From positions 496,001 to 560,000 of the forward strand of contig NZ_JARLLG010000001.1 in assembly GCF_029382255.1 (NCBI RefSeq): a stretch of 64,000 nucleotides of DNA, read 5' to 3'. Both the position numbers and the translations under genes were made by a program. This document shows positions 32,772 through 39,453 of this stretch, piece after piece (within the stretch, counting starts at the first letter, position 1; each line of letters begins with the position of its first letter). This DNA comes from Isoptericola croceus. Its GTDB lineage: Bacteria > Actinomycetota > Actinomycetes > Actinomycetales > Cellulomonadaceae. The notes below the pieces were generated by a model that made no database searches, was not told the DNA's origin, and saw nothing but the letters and a program-made list of their open reading frames with translations.

Positions 32772-33505
32772 CGCGCGAGCCCGTCTTCCCCGGCGGGACG
32801 TCCGTCAGCCACCTGCGGGTCTACGACTGGCCTGCGCCTGACGCTCCGCAGGGCAGCGGCTCGCCCCACCTGCACACGACCTCGACCAAGGCCTACGTGA
32901 CCCTGGCGGGCCGCGGGCAGGTGGAGACCCTCGGACCCGAGGGGCACGCGGTGCACGACCTCGCACCCGGGCGGATCGTCTGGTTCGGACCCGGTGTCAT
33001 CCATCGGGCGGTGAACCTGGGCGGCCTCGAGGTTCTCGTGACGATGTCGAACGCCGGGCTGCCCGAGCCCGGCGACGCCGTCATCACGTTCCCCACCGAG
33101 GTGCTCGCCGACCCGGACCGGTACGCCCGGGCGGCGGCGCTGCCCCGGCCCGACGACGGCGCGACCGACGCGGAGGTGGCCACAGCCGCCCGGGCGCGGC
33201 GGGACCTGGCGCTCGAGGGCTACGCGGCGCTGCGCGACGCCGTCGGGCAGCACGGCCCGGACGCCCTGCAGCCGCTGTACGACGCCGCGGCCCGGCTCGT
33301 GGCCCCGCGCACGGCAAGGTGGCGCGAGACGTGGGAGGGCTCCGTCGTGCACGCCGCCGGGCAGACCGACGCCGCGCTCGAGGCCCTGGCCGACGCCTCA
33401 CCGGTCACGCTGGACGGGGGCCGGGTGGCGGTCGCGGAGGCGAACGACGGGCCTCGGCGCTACGGGATGTGCGGCCGCCTGCGTACCTGGCCGCAGACCG
33501 CCTGA
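32768..33505 (+). CDS. Cupin-domain protein with a helical C-terminal extension
   Basis: A 245-residue protein. Residues about 15-105 form a cupin barrel: SGSPHLHTTSTKAYVTLAGRG supplies His34, His36 and Lys41 (the HxH..E/K motif 1 lacks the usual Glu), and PGVIHRAVN supplies His79 of motif 2. Residues about 120-245 are helical and rich in Ala/Arg with no family I recognise (ends MCGRLRTWPQTA). It is translationally coupled to DUF6807. It may be a sugar isomerase, epimerase or sensor; the role is not assignable from sequence. Confidence 0.75.
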   Translation: MTREPVFPGGTSVSHLRVYDWPAPDAPQGSGSPHLHTTSTKAYVTLAGRGQVETLGPEGHAVHDLAPGRIVWFGPGVIHRAVNLGGLEVLVTMSNAGLPEPGDAVITFPTEVLADPDRYARAAALPRPDDGATDAEVATAARARRDLALEGYAALRDAVGQHGPDALQPLYDAAARLVAPRTARWRETWEGSVVHAAGQTDAALEALADASPVTLDGGRVAVAEANDGPRRYGMCGRLRTWPQTA

Positions 33506-33515
33506 GCGACCGGCC

Positions 33516-35579
33516 TCAGGCCTCGCGCACCACGCGCACCGCGCCCGCCGGCACGGCGAGGTCACCTACGACGGCGTCGCCGCCGAGCAGTTCGATGCCG
33601 GACACCCCGTGGAGCGTGGTGTCCGCGTCGGTGTGGTTGAGCGCGAAGAGCCACGTGGTGGCGCCGTCGTTGGAGCGTCGCCGGACGATCTCGACGCCGG
33701 CCGGGCCGATGCCGTCGGGTGCGACGCCGGACTCCTCCACGAGACGTCCGACCAGCGCGTCCAGGCCTGACCGCTCGAGCCGGGTGCCCATGTACCAGGC
33801 CGCGCCCGACCCGACGTTGCGCCGGGTGACCGCCGGGTGCCCGGCGAGGGCGCCGTCGTCGTAGGAGGCCACGACCTCGGTGCCGTCGAGGACGTGCGTC
33901 TTCTCCGTCCAGAGGTCGGCGGTGGCGTCGCCGCCGACGGCCTTGCCCGTGACGTGGACCGTCTCGGCGGCCTGCAGCGGGTAGAACTCCTCGGTGCGCA
34001 CACCGAGCAGGTCGCGGAACGCCCCGGGGTAGCCGCCGAGGCGTACGTGGTCGTGGGAGTCGACGATCCCCGAGAAGAACGTGACGGCCACGGTGGCGCC
34101 CCGCTCCGCCGCACGGGCGATGTTCGCCGCGCCCTCGTCGTCCACGAGGTACAGCGTGGGGGCGACCACCAGGTCGTAGCCGGCCAGGTCGGTGTGCGGG
34201 GTGACGGTGTCGACGGTGACGCCCTGGTCCCACAGGGCCGTGTACCAGGAGCGGACCTCGTCCATGTACCGCAGCTCCTGGGTCGGGTGGGAGTCCAGCT
34301 CGGCCGCCCACCACGCGGGATAGTCCACGATCAGCGCCGCACGGGCGACGACCCGTGAACCGCGGACCTCGCCGAGGCGCTGCAGCGCCGACCCGAGATC
34401 GACGGTGCTGCGCCAGACGTCGGTGTCGGTGCCGGCGTGCGGGACCATCGCCGAGTGGTACTTCTCGGCACCCGCCCGGGACTGGCGCCACTGGAAGAAC
34501 ATCACCGAGTCCGCGCCGCGGGCGACGTGCTGCAGGGAGTTGCGCAGCATCTCCCCGGGGGCCTTGGTGCGGTTGCGCGGCTGCCAGTTGACCGCCGACG
34601 TCGAGTGCTCCATGAGGATCCACGGCGCCCCGTGCGCCACGCCGCGGGCCAGGTCGGCCGAGAGGGCGAGCTCGACGTGCCGCTCGTCGTCGGCGGCGAT
34701 CGTGTAGTGGTCGTTGGCGACCACGTCGAGGTCGTCCGACCAGGAGAAGTAGTCCATCCCCTTGGTCGCCGTCGTCGTCATGAGGTTCGTCGTCGTCGGG
34801 ACGTGCGGTGTGATCTCGCGCAGCGTGTCGCGCAGGTCGCGGTAGTAGTCGAGCAGCGCGTCCGAGCTGAACCTGTCGAAGTCGAGCTGCTGGGTGGGGT
34901 TGACGATGGCCGGCACCGTCAGCGGCGGCAGCACGTCGTCGAAGTCGGCATAGCGCTGCGACCAGAACGTGGTGCCCCAGGCCTCGTTGAGCCGGTCCAC
35001 GGTGGTGTAGCGCTCCCGCAGCCAGTCACGGAACGCGGCCGCCGCACTGTCGGAGTAGTCCCGGGGGACGTGGCAGCCGATCTCGTTGTCGACGTGCCAC
35101 AGCGCGAGCGCCGGGTGGTCGCCGTAGCGCTCGGCCATGCGCGCGGCCATGCGCAGCGCGTAGTCCCGGTGCACGGGGTGCGTGACGGCGTAGGCCTGCC
35201 GGCCGCCCTGGTGCAGCACCGTGCCGTCGGCGAGGCGGGGCAGGATCTCCGGGTGCTTGCGGGTCAGCCACGGGGGCGGGGAGGCGGTGGCCGTCGCGAG
35301 GGCGACCTGGATGCTGGCGGCGTGCAGCGAGTCCATGGTCTCGTCGAGCCACGTCCAGTCGAGCTCGCCCTCGCGGGGCTCGAGGGTGGCCCAGGAGAAG
35401 ATCGCGACGCTGAGGATGTTCACCCCGGCCTCGCGCATCAGGCGGACGTCCTCGTCGCGCACCTCGGCCGGCCACTGCTCGGGGTTGTAGTCGCCGCCGT
35501 AGCCGAGGCCGTCGAGCTGCGCGTTCCACGGCCGCACGGCGGTGGCGTCGAAAGAGTCGGGTGTGGTGCGTCGTCGCAT
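33516..35579 (-). CDS. GH42 beta-galactosidase
   Basis: A 687-residue intracellular beta-galactosidase with no signal peptide. LGYGGDYNPEQWP and FSWATLEPREGELDWTWLD open the barrel. The acid/base is Glu166 in WHVDNEIGCH and the nucleophile is Glu324 in ILMEHSTSAVNW. Domain B (trimerisation, about 400-620) and a small C-terminal beta domain follow, giving normal GH42 length. GH42 enzymes often act on galacto-oligosaccharides from pectic side chains, which fits galactan branches of rhamnogalacturonan I. A regulon operator lies 15 bp before the start. It converges with the cupin gene (10-bp gap). Confidence 0.94.
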   Translation of the reverse strand: MRRRTTPDSFDATAVRPWNAQLDGLGYGGDYNPEQWPAEVRDEDVRLMREAGVNILSVAIFSWATLEPREGELDWTWLDETMDSLHAASIQVALATATASPPPWLTRKHPEILPRLADGTVLHQGGRQAYAVTHPVHRDYALRMAARMAERYGDHPALALWHVDNEIGCHVPRDYSDSAAAAFRDWLRERYTTVDRLNEAWGTTFWSQRYADFDDVLPPLTVPAIVNPTQQLDFDRFSSDALLDYYRDLRDTLREITPHVPTTTNLMTTTATKGMDYFSWSDDLDVVANDHYTIAADDERHVELALSADLARGVAHGAPWILMEHSTSAVNWQPRNRTKAPGEMLRNSLQHVARGADSVMFFQWRQSRAGAEKYHSAMVPHAGTDTDVWRSTVDLGSALQRLGEVRGSRVVARAALIVDYPAWWAAELDSHPTQELRYMDEVRSWYTALWDQGVTVDTVTPHTDLAGYDLVVAPTLYLVDDEGAANIARAAERGATVAVTFFSGIVDSHDHVRLGGYPGAFRDLLGVRTEEFYPLQAAETVHVTGKAVGGDATADLWTEKTHVLDGTEVVASYDDGALAGHPAVTRRNVGSGAAWYMGTRLERSGLDALVGRLVEESGVAPDGIGPAGVEIVRRRSNDGATTWLFALNHTDADTTLHGVSGIELLGGDAVVGDLAVPAGAVRVVREA

Positions 35580-35593
35580 GGTCGAAGTCTGCC

Positions 35594-35607
35594 ATAAATC
35601 GATTCAA
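35594..35607. promoter_or_regulatory. Rhamnogalacturonan-regulon operator O4 (GH42)
   Basis: On the minus strand TTGAATCGATTTAT matches the shared motif with a CGAT core, immediately before the GH42 start. The LacI gene ends 40 bp further on. Confidence 0.72.
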
Positions 35608-35646
35608 ACTCCGAGTCGCGGGCAACGGACGACGGCGGTGCGGGAC

Positions 35647-36666
35647 CTATCCCGCCGTGGTGACCGAGGACTCGCGCACCACGAGCTCCGGCTGGAACAT
35701 GACGTGCTCGGCCGGGGAGTCCGCCCCTCGGAGCATCAGGTCGGCAGCCCGTGCGCCGAGCTCGTGCCGCGGCTGGCGCACGGAGGTGAGGGGGGTCGCG
35801 AGCTCGGCGGCGAAGGTGACGTCGTCGTACCCGACCAGCGCGACGTCGTCGGGCACGGAGACGCCCGCCCGGCGCAGCGTCCGCAGCGCGCCGAGCGCCA
35901 CGAGGTCGTTCACGCAGAACACGGCGGTCGGCCGATCACCGTCGAGGAGAGCGCGGGTGCCGGCCTCGCCGCCGTCGGCGTCGAGGGAGACCTGCACCTC
36001 GACGAGGGCCTCGGCGGGATCGTGCCCGGCCTCGGCGAGCGCCTGACGCACGCCCGCCAGGCGGTCGGCGCACTGGCGGATCGAGTGCGCCCCGTTGAGG
36101 AACGCGATGCGCGTGTGCCCTTGGTCGAGCAGGTGGCGGGTGGCCAGCGCGCCTCCGTGCACGTCGTCGACGGCCACGGAGGACACCGAGTCCACCGGTG
36201 ACGGGTGATCGAGCAGGACCACGCCGATACCGCGCCTCCGCACGGCGAGCAGGTGGTCGATGCTGTCGGCGGTCGGGACCACCATCACACCGCGCACCCC
36301 GTGCTCCTCGAAGAGGCGCAGGTACCGGGCCTCGCGCTCCGGGTCCCTGTCGGAGCTGGCCACCATGAGCGTGTAGTCGTCGGCCGTCAGCCGCTCCTCG
36401 ATCCCCCGGGTGACGTCGGTGAAGAAGGGGTTGGAGATGTCGAGCACGATCGCGCCGACGGTCGTGATGCGCCCGGCCCGGAGCTGGCGCGCGGACCCGT
36501 TGCGCACGAAGGACAGCTCGGCGATGGCCGTCTCGACGCGCTCGCGGGTGTCGGGGGAGACGCGGTCGGGGCGGTTGAGCACGTTCGACACCGTGCCGAC
36601 GGAGACGCCGGCGTGCCGCGCTACGTCGGAGATCGACGTGCGGCGGTGCTTCGTGCGGGGCGGCAT
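35647..36666 (-). CDS. LacI-family regulator, likely controller of the rhamnogalacturonan/rhamnose regulon
   Basis: A 339-residue LacI protein. HTH and hinge: TSISDVARHAGVSVGTVSNVLNRPDRVSPDTRERV, NGSARQLRAG. The sugar-binding core follows (VLDISNPFFTDVTRGIEERL, FCVNDLVALGALRT, VGYDDVTFAAELATPLTSVRQP). It lies between GH42 and the divergent rhaM operon, both of which carry the TTGAATCGATTCAA-type operator, making it the most economical owner of that site. LacI-type RhaR regulators of rhamnose genes are known in actinobacteria. The effector may be rhamnose or a phosphorylated intermediate. Confidence 0.9.
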   Translation of the reverse strand: MPPRTKHRRTSISDVARHAGVSVGTVSNVLNRPDRVSPDTRERVETAIAELSFVRNGSARQLRAGRITTVGAIVLDISNPFFTDVTRGIEERLTADDYTLMVASSDRDPEREARYLRLFEEHGVRGVMVVPTADSIDHLLAVRRRGIGVVLLDHPSPVDSVSSVAVDDVHGGALATRHLLDQGHTRIAFLNGAHSIRQCADRLAGVRQALAEAGHDPAEALVEVQVSLDADGGEAGTRALLDGDRPTAVFCVNDLVALGALRTLRRAGVSVPDDVALVGYDDVTFAAELATPLTSVRQPRHELGARAADLMLRGADSPAEHVMFQPELVVRESSVTTAG

Positions 36667-36801
36667 GGGCTCCCTCTCCTCGTCGACAGGACCCGGTTCC
36701 GGGCAGGGCGGTCTCCGACCGCATCCCCGGATCGTAGCTGTTCGTGCGGAGAGCAACCGTTTTGCCGCGCGGGTAGGGTGGAAACCGGTTACCACCGGTT
36801 C

Positions 36802-36865
36802 CGGTCGGCACTTCGAGCTCCGGTCGGCAGCTCGAGCGGCCGACCGGAGCCCGAAGTGCCGACCG
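36802..36865. repeat. Palindrome D, 64 bp without a loop
   Basis: Two 32-nt arms match at 30 positions with no spacer (left arm begins CGGTCGGCACTTCGAGCTCC). It sits in a divergent promoter region, not at a gene end, so it is not a simple terminator. Internal repetition (CGGTCGGCA twice) is visible. Confidence 0.85.
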
Positions 36866-36939
36866 CAGGTGAGCGGGGTGCTCGACGCGGGGGTCGTCGG
36901 TCTTGCGCTGGCTGGGTGTCAGCAGGTACCTTGGCGAAG

Positions 36940-36953
36940 TTGAATCGATTCAT
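36940..36953. promoter_or_regulatory. Rhamnogalacturonan-regulon operator O5 (rhaM operon)
   Basis: TTGAATCGATTCAT differs from a perfect palindrome at the last base only. It lies 35 bp before the rhaM start and should control rhaM-rhaI-esterase-rhaEW-rhaB. Confidence 0.78.
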
Positions 36954-36988
36954 CACCGCGTCGAGATCGATGCGAAGGAGGACCAACG

Positions 36989-37351
36989 GTGGTTCGCACG
37001 GACCGCGGCACGCGCCGCGTGATGTTCCAGTTCCGGGTGCGCCCGGACCGGCTCGAGGAGTACTCGCGGCGGCACGCCGCGGTGTGGCCGGAGATGCTCC
37101 GCGCCCTGCACGAGACCGGCTGGCGCAACTACTCGATCTTCACAGGCCCGGACGGCCAGGTGGTCGGCTACTTCGAGAGCGACGACCCCGACGCCGCGCG
37201 GGCGGACATGGGCCTGTACGAGGTCAACGCACGGTGGCAGGCCGAGATGGCCGAGTTCTTCGACGGTGCGGGCCCGGACGAGTCCATGACCGAGCTCACC
37301 CCGATCTTCCACCTCGAGACCCAGCTCGCGGCGAACAGCATCCAGGACTGA
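36989..37351 (+). CDS. rhaM: L-rhamnose mutarotase
   Basis: A 120-residue protein that interconverts alpha- and beta-rhamnopyranose before isomerisation. It has the compact ferredoxin-like fold of the family (MFQFRVRPDRLEEYSRRHAAVWPEM with the conserved His29, WRNYSIF, GYFES, MAEFFD). The GTG start has AAGGAGG upstream. It is slightly longer than the usual 104 residues because of the N- and C-terminal tails. It is the first gene of the rhamnose operon. Confidence 0.93.
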   Translation: MVRTDRGTRRVMFQFRVRPDRLEEYSRRHAAVWPEMLRALHETGWRNYSIFTGPDGQVVGYFESDDPDAARADMGLYEVNARWQAEMAEFFDGAGPDESMTELTPIFHLETQLAANSIQD

Positions 37352-37363
37352 AAGAGGACGACC

Positions 37364-38530
37364 ATGCCCACCTTCGACGACATCACCGCGATCCTGGATC
37401 GCCTCGCGATCGAGGTCCCCTCGTGGGCCTACGGCAACTCCGGGACCCGCTTCAAGGTCTTCGCCACGCCGGGCACGCCGCGGAACCCCGAGGAGAAGAT
37501 CGCCGACGCCGCCCAGGTCCACCGGCTCACGGGTCTCGCGCCGACGGTGGCGCTGCACATCCCGTGGGACAAGGTCGACGACTACGCGGCGCTGCGACGC
37601 TACGCGAACGACCAGGGCGTCACCCTGGGCACGATCAACTCCAACACGTTCCAGGACGACGTCTACAAGCTCGGTTCGCTCACGCACACCGACCCGGCGG
37701 TGCGCCGCCAGGCGATCGACCACCACCTCGAGTGCCTCGAGATCATGGACGCCACCGGCAGCCAGGACCTGAAGATCTGGCTCGCGGACGGATCGAACTA
37801 CCCCGGCCAGGCGGACATCCGCACCCGCCAGGACCTGCTGCACGAGGCGCTGGCCGAGATCTACGCCCAGCTCGGCGACGACCAGCGCATGGTGCTGGAG
37901 TACAAGTTCTTCGAGCCGGCGTTCTACCACACCGACGTCCCGGACTGGGGCACCTCGTACGCCCAGGTGGCCGCGCTCGGCGACAAGGCGTTCGTCTGTC
38001 TCGACACCGGCCACCATGCTCCCGGCACCAACATCGAGTTCATCGTCGCCCAGCTGCTGCGCCTGGGGAAGCTCGGGTCGTTCGACTTCAACTCGAGGTT
38101 CTACGCCGACGACGACCTCATCGTGGGCGCCGCCGACCCGTTCCAGCTCTTCCGCATCATGGCCGAGGTCATCCGCGGCGGTGGCCTCGACGAGGGGTCG
38201 CAGGTCGCGCTCATGCTCGACCAGTGCCACAACATCGAGGACAAGGTGCCGGGCCAGATCCGCTCCGTGCTCAACGTCCAGGAGATGACGGCCCGCGCGC
38301 TGCTGCTCGATCGCGTGGCGCTCACCGCGGCGCAGCAGGCGGGCGACGTGCTCACGGCCAACGCGATCTACATGGACGCGTTCTACACCGACGTGCGCCC
38401 CGCGCTCGCCGAGTACCGCGCCGCGCGCGGCCTGCCGGCCGACCCCATGGCCGCGTACGCGGAGTCGGGCTACCAGGCGAAGATCGCCGCGGAGCGCGTC
38501 GGCGGTCAGCAGGCGGGGTGGGGCGCGTGA
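37364..38530 (+). CDS. rhaI: L-rhamnose isomerase (RhaI type)
   Basis: A 388-residue TIM-barrel isomerase converting L-rhamnose to L-rhamnulose, of the Pseudomonas stutzeri/RhaI group rather than the Enterobacteria RhaA group. Landmarks: EVPSWAYGNSGTRFKVF, ALHIPWDKVDDY, LKIWLADGSNYPGQ, VLEYKFFEPAFYHTD (metal-binding Glu), CLDTGHHAPGTNIEFIVAQLL and FDFNSRFYADDDLIVGAADP. It follows rhaM by 12 bp with a good ribosome site. Its stop overlaps the next gene (GTGA). Confidence 0.95.
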   Translation: MPTFDDITAILDRLAIEVPSWAYGNSGTRFKVFATPGTPRNPEEKIADAAQVHRLTGLAPTVALHIPWDKVDDYAALRRYANDQGVTLGTINSNTFQDDVYKLGSLTHTDPAVRRQAIDHHLECLEIMDATGSQDLKIWLADGSNYPGQADIRTRQDLLHEALAEIYAQLGDDQRMVLEYKFFEPAFYHTDVPDWGTSYAQVAALGDKAFVCLDTGHHAPGTNIEFIVAQLLRLGKLGSFDFNSRFYADDDLIVGAADPFQLFRIMAEVIRGGGLDEGSQVALMLDQCHNIEDKVPGQIRSVLNVQEMTARALLLDRVALTAAQQAGDVLTANAIYMDAFYTDVRPALAEYRAARGLPADPMAAYAESGYQAKIAAERVGGQQAGWGA

Positions 38531-39453
38531 CTTCGCTAGTGTCCGGCAGCATGACCATCACAGAACGCACGCTCGACGGCCCGCACGGCGACCTCCGGGT
38601 GCGCCTCTACGAACCGGCGCCCGGCGTCGAGCGGGTCGCGGGACTCGTCTGGGCGCACGGCGGCGGATTCGTGCATGGCGACCTCGACATGGCCGAGGGT
38701 GACTGGGTCGCGCGGCGCCTCGCCGAGGCCGGGGTCGCCGTCGTGAGCGTCGACTATGCGCTGGTGCCGGCGATCGACCGGGACGCACCCGACGTGCGGA
38801 TCAGCAGCGAGGGCGTGCGGTTCCCGGCACCCTCCGAGGAGCTCGCCTTCGCCTTCGCCTGGGCGGTCGAGGACTCCGGGCTCGGCGTCGCGCCCGGCCG
38901 GTGGTCGATCGGCGGCGCGAGCGCCGGCGGAAACCTCGCGGCCGGGGCGTCCCTGCGCCTGCGCGACGCCGGGCGGCACCCGCGAAGCGTCGTCCTCGCC
39001 TACCCGGTGGCGCACCACGAGCTGCCGCCGCACTCGGCCGAGCTCGCCGCCAAGGTGGCGGCCATCCCCGGGGGCAGCTTCCCGCCCGCGAGCGTCAAGG
39101 CCATGAACGACAACTATCTGGGCCACACCGACGGTCCGGACTCGCCCTACGCGTTCCCCGGCGGCCAGGACCTCCGAGGCGTTGCGCCGACGTTCATCGT
39201 CACGTCGGAGCACGACGGGCTGCGGTCCTCGGGCGAGGCGTACGCCTCCGAGCTCGCCGCTGCGGGCACCGACGTACTGCTCGTCCGCGAAGACGGTACG
39301 TGGCACGGCCACCTCAACCAGCCCGACAGTGTCGGCGCCGCGCGCAGCATCGCGCGGATCATCGCGTGGCTCACCATCGACGCTCTCGTCGGGACCGCGC
39401 ACGAACTTCCGTACGACCCGCCGCACCACACTGAGGGAGCAGCAGAACGATGA
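38527..39453 (+). CDS. Alpha/beta-hydrolase (HSL-type esterase) inside the rhamnose operon
   Basis: A 308-residue esterase/lipase of the alpha/beta-hydrolase_3 group. The oxyanion motif is HGGG at 44-47 (WAHGGGFVHGD). The nucleophile is Ser132 in GGASAGGN, the acid is in TSEHDGLR and the His is in GTWHGHLNQ. The GTG at 38527 overlaps the rhaI stop; ATG 38551 is an alternative. No signal peptide is seen. Fixed between rhaI and rhaEW with overlaps on both sides, it probably removes acetyl or other ester groups from imported rhamnose-containing sugars. That role is inferred. Confidence 0.85.
   Translation: MTSLVSGSMTITERTLDGPHGDLRVRLYEPAPGVERVAGLVWAHGGGFVHGDLDMAEGDWVARRLAEAGVAVVSVDYALVPAIDRDAPDVRISSEGVRFPAPSEELAFAFAWAVEDSGLGVAPGRWSIGGASAGGNLAAGASLRLRDAGRHPRSVVLAYPVAHHELPPHSAELAAKVAAIPGGSFPPASVKAMNDNYLGHTDGPDSPYAFPGGQDLRGVAPTFIVTSEHDGLRSSGEAYASELAAAGTDVLLVREDGTWHGHLNQPDSVGAARSIARIIAWLTIDALVGTAHELPYDPPHHTEGAAER

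Larger units (their letters stand above)
36667..36988. other. 322-bp divergent promoter region between the LacI gene and rhaM
   Basis: No gene seen. It contains, in order, GCAACCGTTTTGC (36753-36765) and GGAAACCGGTTACC (36780-36793; AACCGGTT core), both LacI-operator-like and closer to the LacI gene, then palindrome D (36802-36865), then operator O5 (36940-36953) before rhaM. The two LacI-side palindromes differ from the TTGAATCGATTCAA motif and may mark a different regulator. Confidence 0.6.
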
